Below, in pieces: positions 1 to 5,747 of a stretch of 5,747 nt of DNA. Under the pieces are notes generated by a model. It was not told where the DNA came from. It was given only the letters and a program-made list of their open reading frames with translations, and ran no database searches. Both the position numbers and the translations under genes were made by a program. The stretch is from Candidatus Acidiferrales bacterium (GTDB lineage Bacteria > Acidobacteriota > Terriglobia > Acidoferrales > UBA7541), in NCBI GenBank assembly GCA_030043155.1, contig JASHYE010000150.1:1-5747 (forward strand). The letters are read 5' to 3'. The first letter of the stretch is position 1; each line of letters starts with the position of its first letter.

Positions 1-53
1 CCGAATTGGCTTGGTAGTAGTAAAAGCGTCGCCATCTTAAACGGGGTGTGGGT

Positions 54-59
54 GGGAGA
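54..59 (+). promoter_or_regulatory. Ribosome binding site deciding the receptor start
   Basis: A purine-rich GGGAGA precedes ATG 64 with a 4-nt gap. It lies downstream of the alternative GTG at 46, so it cannot serve that codon. The six extra residues from GTG 46 (MWVGEK) would only lengthen the n-region of the signal peptide. This supports ATG 64. Confidence 0.65.
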
Positions 60-63
60 AAAA

Positions 64-3000
64 ATGACAAAGCGAGTTGGGCAAGTATTTTTCGTGTGCG
101 TGTTCGCAATGCTGATGTCCGCGGCATTGCCGCTAGCGGCTTGGGCGCAGCAAACCCTCGGTTCCATCAACGGCACCGTGACCGACACGTCCAACGCCGT
201 AATGGCACAGGCGCAGGTCCAGGCCAAGAACCTTGGCACGGGATTGACCGTGACCGCGCGCACCCAGGGGGATGGCTCCTATAGCATCGTCGATCTCCCA
301 ATTGGCACTTACAGCGTGACCATTTCAAAAGACGGATTCAAGACCGAAGTGCACTCGAACATTATTGTGCAGGGCAACCGCGCGGCGACGGTAAATGCCA
401 TCCTTCAGCCTGGCGAAGTCAGCACAACCGTGGAAGTAAAAAGCACCCCGCTCATGAATCAGACCGACACGACGAACGGCTACGTAGTAGACCCGTCGGT
501 CATTCAGAGCACTCCTCTCGGGACGGGCAGCTTCACGCAGTTGGCGATTCTCAGCCCCGGAGTTCACTCGGATTTCCTTGGCGGAGCCGGCTCAAATGCT
601 GGTTTAGGCAATCAGGCCATTTATGCCAACGGAAACCGAGACACCAGCAACAGCTTTTCGCTAAACGGCACCAGCACCAACAACCTATTCAATGGAAATT
701 CGACCAGCCAGGTCGGAGAAAACCGGTTCGTTCTTAACACGGGCGAAAACTTCGGCGCCGGTGGACTAATTCAAACCAGCACTTCTGTGTACGGAGCGAT
801 CGGCCAGGCATTACCCACGCCCCCGCCCGACGCCATTCAGGAAATCACCGTCAACGCTTCGATGTACGACGCAACCCAGGGCAACAATAGCGGCGCGCAG
901 ATCAGCGTGGACACGAAGTCCGGAACCAACAACCTCCATGGCTCGCTTTGGGAACAATTCCAAAACAGCGCCATGAATGCCACCCCGTTCTTCTACAACG
1001 CCGCTGGCAGAAACAGTGCAGGACAGGCCATTCTTCCCAATCCGCTGCTTGCCAGAAACCAATACGGCGGTACGCTTGGCGGACCTATCATTCATAACAA
1101 GCTGTTTTTCTTTGGTTCTTATCAAGGCGTGAATATCGCCGATGCGTCATCCTCTACCAAAGACACCATTGTCCCGCTCAGTCTGACCAATGATCGCTCC
1201 ACGCAGGGCATCATCAATATGATCCAGACGGATTACGGCACCACCCTCACCGCCGGCCAGATCAATCCCGCCGCTGAAAACTTGTTGCAAGCCAAACTCC
1301 CGAATGGCCAATACCTTATTCCCACTCCCCAGATCACCAACTTGTCAGAAGCGACGGCTCTCGGCTATGACGCGGTGGTGCAGGGGCCAAATACGGAATC
1401 TAGGGTTTATCAGGCCATCGGCGATATCGACTATCAGGTCAGTAACAGTGACCGCTTGTCAGGTAAATACTATTACCAGGACGACCCCACGACGAACCCG
1501 TTTGGCTCGGTCGGTTCGTTTCTTGGTTTTCCTCAGCAGCTTGCCGCAGGCAGCCAGGTATTTTCTCTCGCCAACACAGCCATCCTTTCGCCGAATCTGA
1601 CCTGGGAGCAACACGTCGGTTTCTCCCGCCTTCGAGCATACGCCAACACCCAGCAGGCGTTTACCCCGTCTCAGGAAGGAATCAGTCTATTGGGCTCTGC
1701 CACCTTCCCTCAGATTGAAATCGACTCAGCGGACTCGACCCTTTTCAACGAAGACAACGAGCCAGAATTTGGCCCAAGCACGAGCTTCGGCGACGCGGGC
1801 ATGTTCCAAAACCAGTGGGAGTACGGATCGACTCTCAATTGGGTCAGGGGAAGACACACCTTGAGCTTTGGTGCGCTGTGGGATCACACGCAACTGAACG
1901 TCATCAACAACAACACCAATACGGATACAATCGATTTTAAGACGTTCTTGACGTTTGTGGAAGGTGACGTCTATTCCGGAGATGCTTTCGAAGGCTCCGC
2001 CAATCGCTATTACCGCTCCGACACTGCAGGCGTGTTCGGCAATGACAACTTCAAGCTTCGGAGCAATTTAACTGTCACTGCTGGCCTGCGCTGGGACTTC
2101 GACGGCCCGCTCTCTGAAAAGTATGGCCGCCTGACAGCATTCGACCCGAGCCTCTATTCGTATGATGCCAGCTCCGACACCATTACCAACTCCGGTTTGG
2201 AAATCGCCGGCAACAACCCAACAGCGGGAACGCAGGGCGCCAGCAATTCCTTAATGAAGAATCGCCAGTGGGGCTTTGCGCCGCGGCTCGGAATTGCGTG
2301 GTCTCCCCTCACGAAGCTGACCGTGCGTGCCGGCTACGGCATTTACTATGATCGTGGCGAGTTCTTCAGCTATCTTTCGCCCAGCGCAGGGGCAGGCTTC
2401 AACGGGCCATTTGGCGTGACGCTTGCGCCGCCGTTCGTTGAGCCGATTGCCGCCGCAAAAAACGCGAACCTTTCTCAGCCCTTTGGCTCGACGCTGCCAC
2501 CGCCACCGCCGGGAACTGCGCCAGGCTTCCTGGCCTTGCTGCCGAATTTGGCGCAAACCGAATGCGGCTACCCCGGCTGCTGGCCGGCGGGAAACCTCTT
2601 TGGACCCTTTCTGTTCGGCGGCTATGACATCAATAACGAATTGCCGTACACGCAGAATTGGACCCTGGACCTTCAATATCAGGCGACTAACAACTGGATG
2701 TTTGAAGTCGGATACGTGGGGAACCACGGCACTCACGAAGTGCTGCCCATTCCGTTCAATCAGCCGGAAATTGCCACGCCGACGAATCCAGTAAACGGCC
2801 AGACCAGCTCGTATGGTGGCACAAGTCCCCTCGCGTCTCAGAACTGCTACTCCAATTGCCTGGATGACGAGCCCATCTATACGAACGAGTATTCCGGCAA
2901 CGCTCCCGTTCGCGTTCCTTATATCGGTTACGACATGAACTCGGTACTTTACGAGGCAGAGGGCATCTCCAACTATGACGCTCTACAGGCCCAAGTGCAC

Positions 3001-3798
3001 AAGCGTACGTCGTACGGTTTACAGCTCACCGGGTCTTACACCTGGTCGCACTCTCTGGATGAACAAAGCGGAGACGGTTTGTTCGTCACCGGAAACAATC
3101 CGGTGACGCCCAAGGCGAACTACGCTTCGTCAGATTTCGATCAAACCCACGTTTTCCTCGTCAATTACAGCTACGCAATTCCGAATGTGACCAGAAGCGA
3201 ACGATTAGGATATTTCGTCAATGGCTGGATTATCGGTGGGCAAACCGTAGCCGAGAGCGGCCAGCCCTATAGTGTGTACGACTACCACGGTTCCGTGGCT
3301 AGCTTGTACTTTGGCACCGACGATGAGATTGGTAATCCGATGGTTCCGCTTGCCCCCGGTGTCACCGCTAAGCAGGCAGAGCTTCAGGGTACGCTAGGCG
3401 TCAATCCCGCCAAACCCATGCTCAATGCCAGCGACTTCATGCCGCAGTTCGTCACGCCGGGAACGAACGGTGTTCCGCCGTGCGATGCATCTGGCTGCGA
3501 TCTCTATGAATCGCTCTATGGGACTACCGGCCGTAACCTCTTTCGTGGTCCTTTCCAGGTGAGTTTCGATTCGAGCTTGGCGAAAGAGTTTCCCATTGAG
3601 CGTTTCCGGCTGCGGTTTGAAGCCGACGCCTTCAACATTTTCAATCATCCTGATTTCGACGCCCCGAATAACGATGTCGTCTTCTTCCCGGATTATGAAG
3701 GGCCACCCGTCAGTCCACCGGACGGCAGCCTCGGACTAATTCAGCACACCATCGGCAGCCCGCGCTTCCTGCAATTGGGCCTGCACCTGACGTTCTGA
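64..3798 (+). CDS. Oar-like TonB-dependent outer-membrane receptor with carboxypeptidase-regulatory-like domain
   Basis: Complete 1,244-residue outer-membrane receptor; the substrate cannot be told from sequence. Residues 1-28 are a Sec signal peptide: MTKR, a hydrophobic core, then cleavage after AWA before QQ. Residues about 32-115 form a carboxypeptidase-regulatory-like beta-sandwich (GTVTDTSNAVMAQAQV, GDGSYSIVDLPIGTYSV). A plug-like region follows at about 120-345 (LAILSPGV, DAIQEITV near 256, AQISVDTKSGTNNLHGS, NQYGGTLGGPI, LFFFGSY near 347). The remainder is a beta barrel ending in LGLHLTF with the expected C-terminal Phe. Size and order match the large Oar-like receptors common in Acidobacteriota, thought to take up polymers or complexes through TonB/ExbBD energy. 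No clear TonB box was recognised. The start at 64 is preferred over GTG 46 because GGGAGA lies 4 nt upstream and the signal peptide then begins properly. The mature protein has only six Cys, in three close pairs. No adjacent gene indicates a ligand. Family is secure; ligand unknown. Confidence 0.93.
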   Translation: MTKRVGQVFFVCVFAMLMSAALPLAAWAQQTLGSINGTVTDTSNAVMAQAQVQAKNLGTGLTVTARTQGDGSYSIVDLPIGTYSVTISKDGFKTEVHSNIIVQGNRAATVNAILQPGEVSTTVEVKSTPLMNQTDTTNGYVVDPSVIQSTPLGTGSFTQLAILSPGVHSDFLGGAGSNAGLGNQAIYANGNRDTSNSFSLNGTSTNNLFNGNSTSQVGENRFVLNTGENFGAGGLIQTSTSVYGAIGQALPTPPPDAIQEITVNASMYDATQGNNSGAQISVDTKSGTNNLHGSLWEQFQNSAMNATPFFYNAAGRNSAGQAILPNPLLARNQYGGTLGGPIIHNKLFFFGSYQGVNIADASSSTKDTIVPLSLTNDRSTQGIINMIQTDYGTTLTAGQINPAAENLLQAKLPNGQYLIPTPQITNLSEATALGYDAVVQGPNTESRVYQAIGDIDYQVSNSDRLSGKYYYQDDPTTNPFGSVGSFLGFPQQLAAGSQVFSLANTAILSPNLTWEQHVGFSRLRAYANTQQAFTPSQEGISLLGSATFPQIEIDSADSTLFNEDNEPEFGPSTSFGDAGMFQNQWEYGSTLNWVRGRHTLSFGALWDHTQLNVINNNTNTDTIDFKTFLTFVEGDVYSGDAFEGSANRYYRSDTAGVFGNDNFKLRSNLTVTAGLRWDFDGPLSEKYGRLTAFDPSLYSYDASSDTITNSGLEIAGNNPTAGTQGASNSLMKNRQWGFAPRLGIAWSPLTKLTVRAGYGIYYDRGEFFSYLSPSAGAGFNGPFGVTLAPPFVEPIAAAKNANLSQPFGSTLPPPPPGTAPGFLALLPNLAQTECGYPGCWPAGNLFGPFLFGGYDINNELPYTQNWTLDLQYQATNNWMFEVGYVGNHGTHEVLPIPFNQPEIATPTNPVNGQTSSYGGTSPLASQNCYSNCLDDEPIYTNEYSGNAPVRVPYIGYDMNSVLYEAEGISNYDALQAQVHKRTSYGLQLTGSYTWSHSLDEQSGDGLFVTGNNPVTPKANYASSDFDQTHVFLVNYSYAIPNVTRSERLGYFVNGWIIGGQTVAESGQPYSVYDYHGSVASLYFGTDDEIGNPMVPLAPGVTAKQAELQGTLGVNPAKPMLNASDFMPQFVTPGTNGVPPCDASGCDLYESLYGTTGRNLFRGPFQVSFDSSLAKEFPIERFRLRFEADAFNIFNHPDFDAPNNDVVFFPDYEGPPVSPPDGSLGLIQHTIGSPRFLQLGLHLTF

Positions 3799-3937
3799 GC
3801 AGCGCCGGGGCTTTGGCATAGGATTCAGCCGAGGCAGTTCGACGGGTGAGGCCTTGCAGTCACGAGTTGGCGCCTGCCATGCCCTAAGGTTCTCGGGTAA
3901 ACGTGGAGCGAATCTTCGACCAGGCTCTCAATTGATC

Positions 3938-3966
3938 TTGACATTTTGTTTACTTTTAAGTATATA
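3938..3966 (+). promoter_or_regulatory. Sigma70-type promoter, rightward
   Basis: A perfect -35 hexamer TTGACA (3938-3943) is followed by a 17-nt T-rich spacer and a -10-like TATATA (3961-3966) inside a TATATATA run. Spacing is optimal and the -35 is fully consensus; the -10 matches TATAAT at four of six positions. The predicted transcription start is near 3973. No credible coding start follows, so the product would be non-coding or very short. Activity is inferred from sequence only. Confidence 0.55.
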
Positions 3967-3972
3967 TACGCC

Positions 3973-4029
3973 CCGTGGCATTCTAGCCGGATGCCTTGCA
4001 GGCCGCGGCGACGCGGCCTTTCGCTTTTT
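3973..4029 (+). ncRNA. Candidate short non-coding RNA (about 57 nt)
   Basis: The span from the predicted start of the 3938-3966 promoter to the end of the T-tract of the terminator would give a transcript of about 57 nt. It could form two hairpins: GGCAT (3977-3981) with ATGCC (3991-3995) around a 9-nt loop, then the terminator stem. No open reading frame with a ribosome binding site lies in it. It matches no RNA family I recognise. Alternatives are a terminator for the receptor mRNA with a chance promoter, or a leader that limits read-through into the repeat-bearing segment downstream. Confidence 0.3.
4000..4029 (+). terminator. Rho-independent terminator, rightward
   Basis: GGCCGCG (4001-4007) and CGCGGCC (4012-4018) form a perfect 7-bp GC stem with a GCGA tetraloop. 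A4000 and T4019 can extend it to 8 bp. The tail TTTCGCTTTTT follows immediately. The T-tract lies only on the right, so it works for rightward transcription. It could end the receptor mRNA, about 200 nt after its stop codon, as well as any RNA from the 3938 promoter. Confidence 0.75.
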
Positions 4030-4043
4030 GTGCGCTGTTGAAA

Positions 4044-4126
4044 TTCTAATCGCCAGACCTATGAATTATTAGAACTTGGCGTAAGTTGCAGAAAATAATA
4101 AGGAAGGGGCCCTTTCTAATCGCCAG
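4044..4126 (+). repeat. Duplicated 13-mer TTCTAATCGCCAG with a complementary segment between copies
   Basis: TTCTAATCGCCAG occurs at 4044-4056 and again, identically, at 4114-4126, with starts 70 nt apart. Between them ATTAGAA (4068-4074) is the exact reverse complement of the TTCTAAT half, and TGGCG (4077-4081) is the reverse complement of the CGCCA part. The central segment could therefore pair with either copy. The role is unknown: duplicated operator, RNA structure, or scar of a past insertion are all possible. Confidence 0.6.
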
Positions 4127-4191
4127 TGTTTTGCGGTTTTTTCGCGAAACCACGGCCATCTTCGAATACCGGTTCTGGAGGCGCGAAAAGA

Positions 4192-5316
4192 TCACTCCGC
4201 GTTGAGCGCGGGCCGCAGCAGCGCGATCGCGAAGTGCGCGACGTGCGAAGCATTTTCATCCAGTTGCAGCCAGCGAACTACGCAGTGCTTGCGAAGATAA
4301 TCGGTCACCTGCGTATCGCTGATTTCGAGATGCTCTGCCAGTTGCGAGCGCAACCCTGGCTTTCCTTCGGTCCGTGCCCCGCGGCCAGCACGCCCTGAGC
4401 GGGCCAGCTGCGTGACTCCCACACGCAGCGTCTGGCATGCCTCAACGTAATAGTTGGTCATCAAGTCGGAATCCGAGAGCAGAAAGACGCCTGGGCCTGC
4501 GGGCGCATCTTCGAGTTCATCAACCCGGCGCAGCGGCGCGGAAATCAGCCGCCGCAACAGCGACTCGAGCTGAGCGAAGCGCGAGGCCAGCGCCGGATCA
4601 CCCGCGCGAATATATGTCGTGCGCTCGACGAAAGGCCCCGTCGGCTCGGGCACAAACCGCGCAGCAGCAGCCGTCAGCGATTCTGGAGCGGCGGGCGCCG
4701 CTTCGTTTGAAGCAGTTTGCTCATCCGCAGATTCGCTGGATGGTGAAGATGACGGCGGGCGACGGGCCGGCGTTTGCGGCTGAGTTTTTCCTGCAACGGG
4801 GGAATTCCGTGCCCCGCTGCGGCGATGACGCCGGCCTCCGCGACGGCCGCGTCGGCGGCGAGGGCGATCAGTCGTTGAGCGATTCGCCGCGGACGAACTT
4901 GGCATCTGCCCAGGCTGGTCCTCGGAAACATTTTCTGCTGAACTCGAATCGCCCTCTTCATCATTGATATCAAGCGCGGCAGGCGAGGACTCCGTACCCT
5001 TCGTTTCGCGCAGGCCGTTCTCCGCCTCCGAAGACGGCGACACGGATGCGGAATTCACCTCGGGTACCGGCGCACCCAGGCGTGTGAGTGCTTCCGCGGC
5101 TTTCTGGCGCCAATCGGCGCGGCGGAAGCGCTGCGCTGCGATGGTGTACCAGCGAACAGCTTCGTCGCTGCGGCCCGATTTTTCCTCGACAGCGCCGGCC
5201 TCGAACGCAACCATTGCGTCGCGCGTCTTCTGAAAAAGCTCGTTGAGTTTGCCAGCCGGATCCGCGCTGGTGCGCGCCCGCCGGATCCGTCCTTGAATCT
5301 GCCGCCAATCTGCCAT
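4192..5316 (-). CDS. Unknown protein: TPR-like N-terminus, Arg-rich linker, degenerate GIY-YIG-like C-terminus
   Basis: A 374-residue cytoplasmic protein with no signal peptide or membrane segment. Residues about 31-80 are helical and TPR-like (GAVEEKSGRSDEAVRWYTIA, then AAQRFRRADWRQKAAEALTRLG). Residues 84-225 are low-complexity: Ser/Glu/Asp-rich first, then a basic core at 151-170 with 12 Arg in 20 residues, then Pro/Ser/Ala-rich. Residues about 245-374 are ordered and resemble GIY-YIG domains: GVFLL (276-280), YYVEA (289-293), TLRVGV near 298, and HFAIALLRPALN near the end. The expected Tyr, Gly and Glu positions appear as Phe278, Glu292 and Ala360, so nuclease activity is doubtful. The basic linker suggests nucleic-acid contact. 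ATG 5316 (MADWRQ) is preferred over 5367 because helical sequence begins there and the extra 17 residues look non-coding; no good ribosome binding site precedes it. The gene is real by length and domain pattern; the fold call is by eye. Confidence 0.75.
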   Translation of the reverse strand: MADWRQIQGRIRRARTSADPAGKLNELFQKTRDAMVAFEAGAVEEKSGRSDEAVRWYTIAAQRFRRADWRQKAAEALTRLGAPVPEVNSASVSPSSEAENGLRETKGTESSPAALDINDEEGDSSSAENVSEDQPGQMPSSSAANRSTTDRPRRRRGRRGGRRHRRSGARNSPVAGKTQPQTPARRPPSSSPSSESADEQTASNEAAPAAPESLTAAAARFVPEPTGPFVERTTYIRAGDPALASRFAQLESLLRRLISAPLRRVDELEDAPAGPGVFLLSDSDLMTNYYVEACQTLRVGVTQLARSGRAGRGARTEGKPGLRSQLAEHLEISDTQVTDYLRKHCVVRWLQLDENASHVAHFAIALLRPALNAE

Positions 5317-5423
5317 GGCTGGCGATTGTATCAATGGCGGAGCGCGCATACCAGCGCAAGCGCTCAAGAAGGAGAGGATGTGCGTTGAATCAAAATAGCG
5401 CGGAAATGGTGCATGATAGCAGG
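5317..5423. promoter_or_regulatory. Shared upstream region of the divergent unknown gene and queG
   Basis: These 107 bp separate the two divergent starts and must hold control signals for both unless the true starts lie further out. Visible elements are a TACAAT on the minus strand (5325-5330), 8 nt before the leftward ATG; a dyad GAGCGC (5340-5345) with GCGCTC (5360-5365), which also contains the tighter palindrome AGCGC-AA-GCGCT (5353-5364); and AAGGAGAGG (5369-5377). No clear -35 was found for either direction. Confidence 0.35.
5369..5377 (+). promoter_or_regulatory. Strong Shine-Dalgarno sequence upstream of queG
   Basis: AAGGAGAGG is the best ribosome binding site in the window. It lies 7 nt before TTG 5385, which is in frame with queG, and directly against ATG 5378, which opens a six-codon frame (MCVESK) ending at TAG 5396-5398. 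It is too far from ATG 5424 to serve it directly. Either queG starts at the TTG, or the site serves a tiny leader frame. Confidence 0.5.
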
Positions 5424-5747
5424 ATGCTGAGCCGTTCGATTACAGCACGCATCGCAGAGCAGGCGCGCAAGGTTGGTTTCGATTTGTGCGGCGTGGCGCG
5501 CGCCGAAGAGTGCGGCGATCCAGAGCGCCTTGCTGAGTGGCTTGCGCGCGGATACGCGGGCGAAATGCAATATCTCCGCGACGCGCGGCGGCTCGCCGCG
5601 CATGACGCCATGCCGAGTGCGTGTTCTGTAATCGTGTGCGCGGTGAATTACAACACGGCGTCGCCATATTCGCAGGCGGCGCTTGGCAACATGGCGAAAA
5701 ATACGAATGGCGACAGTGGCGCAAAAAACGAGCATCGAGCACCGCGA
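5424..5747 (+). CDS. queG: Epoxyqueuosine reductase QueG, N-terminal part (cut by window end)
   Basis: The first 108 residues of QueG, the cobalamin- and iron-sulfur-dependent enzyme that reduces epoxyqueuosine to queuosine at the wobble position of tRNAs for Asp, Asn, His and Tyr in the cytoplasm. The visible part is the N-terminal DUF1730 region: an opening helix then GFDLCGVARAE (18-28), GYAGEMQYLRDARRL (43-57), and CSVIVCAVNYN (67-77), which matches the SVI..ALNY strand of the family. The ferredoxin-like cluster motifs would lie past the window edge. Family members run to roughly 310-390 residues, so under a third is shown. The frame stays open to the last base. ATG 5424 fits family N-termini; in-frame ATG 5406 and TTG 5385 (behind a strong Shine-Dalgarno) are alternatives. 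It is divergent from the unknown gene at 4192-5316; no queuosine partner gene is seen. Confidence 0.85.
   Translation, partial: MLSRSITARIAEQARKVGFDLCGVARAEECGDPERLAEWLARGYAGEMQYLRDARRLAAHDAMPSACSVIVCAVNYNTASPYSQAALGNMAKNTNGDSGAKNEHRAPR

Larger units (their letters stand above)
3799..4191. other. 393-bp intergenic region between convergent genes
   Basis: This stretch separates the receptor stop from the stop of the leftward unknown gene. It is visibly richer in A and T than the flanking genes, especially at 3930-3970 and 4040-4120. Open frames here lack a ribosome binding site and resemble no recognisable protein. What it does hold is a promoter-like sequence, an intrinsic terminator, a duplicated 13-mer and small dyads, each listed separately. 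No tRNA, rRNA, insertion sequence or CRISPR pattern was seen. Confidence 0.7.

Noticed and set aside
12..40. TTGGTA (12-17) and TCTTAA (35-40) as a promoter for the receptor
   Set aside because: Spacing is 17 nt but both hexamers are weak matches, and the true upstream region is outside the window.
2251..2736. 161-codon leftward frame inside the receptor
   Set aside because: It lies wholly antisense to a conserved barrel segment; composition and lack of domains mark it as a shadow.
3854..4072. 72-codon open frame in the intergenic region
   Set aside because: It has no ribosome binding site, reads through the promoter and the terminator stem, and its protein shows no recognisable family.
4057..4113. 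Small mobile element flanked by 13-bp target duplications
   Set aside because: The 57-nt interior has no terminal inverted repeats or coding content, and 13-bp duplications around so short a segment are not typical of a known element.
4096..4120. Terminator for the leftward gene (AAGG/CCTT stem followed by TTATTATTTT on the minus strand)
   Set aside because: The stem is only about 4 bp with several equally poor pairings, so I do not call it, although the T-rich tail is suggestive.
4140..4149. Palindrome TTTCGCGAAA just past the unknown gene's stop
   Set aside because: It is a perfect 10-bp palindrome but has no hairpin loop or flanking T-tract, and short palindromes of this sort are common.
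4126..4398. 90-codon rightward frame overlapping the end of the unknown gene
   Set aside because: It is antisense to the better-supported leftward gene and its protein is low-quality, Arg-rich shadow sequence.
4437..4967. 176-codon rightward frame opposite the unknown gene
   Set aside because: It is antisense to the low-complexity linker and C-terminal domain; the repetitive GC-rich sequence keeps all frames open.
5319..5327. Third inverted copy of AATCGCCAG next to the unknown gene's start
   Set aside because: The same 9-mer also occurs at 2260-2268 as ordinary receptor coding sequence, so it is not specific to the repeat cluster.
5317..5423. Cobalamin or preQ1 riboswitch ahead of queG
   Set aside because: The region is too short for a cobalamin riboswitch and shows no preQ1-like C-rich hairpin with an A-rich tail.
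5364..5735. Leftward frames opposite queG
   Set aside because: The plus strand gives a clear QueG N-terminus, so these are antisense shadows.

Overview
The window looks like chromosomal DNA of an Acidobacteriota-type soil bacterium. The main clue is the very large Oar-like TonB-dependent receptor with an N-terminal carboxypeptidase-regulatory-like domain, a family greatly expanded in that phylum. This assignment is inferred from gene type and codon style; no rRNA or marker gene is present to confirm it.

Layout. Positions 64-3798 (+) encode the receptor, complete and uninterrupted, with a signal peptide, a carboxypeptidase-regulatory-like domain, a plug and a long beta barrel. Its most credible start is the ATG at 64, not the upstream GTG at 46. 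Positions 3799-4191 form a 393-bp AT-richer gap with no convincing gene. It holds a consensus sigma70-type promoter (TTGACA, 17 nt, TATATA), a strong intrinsic terminator only about 35 nt after the predicted transcription start, and a 13-nt direct repeat with a complementary segment between the two copies. Positions 4192-5316 (-) encode a 374-residue protein of unknown function: a short TPR-like helical N-terminus, a long low-complexity linker with an Arg/Gly-rich core, and a C-terminal region that resembles a degenerate GIY-YIG fold. Positions 5424-5747 (+) are the start of queG (epoxyqueuosine reductase), cut by the window edge and divergent from the unknown gene.

How they fit together. There is no clear operon. 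The receptor and the unknown gene converge on the 393-bp gap; the unknown gene and queG diverge from a short shared upstream region of about 107 bp. The receptor is an outer-membrane protein and queG is a tRNA-modification gene, so no shared pathway is evident. The parts most worth a second look are the possible short RNA, the repeat cluster in the gap, and the linker-plus-GIY-YIG-like protein. Nothing here amounts to a demonstrated new system.
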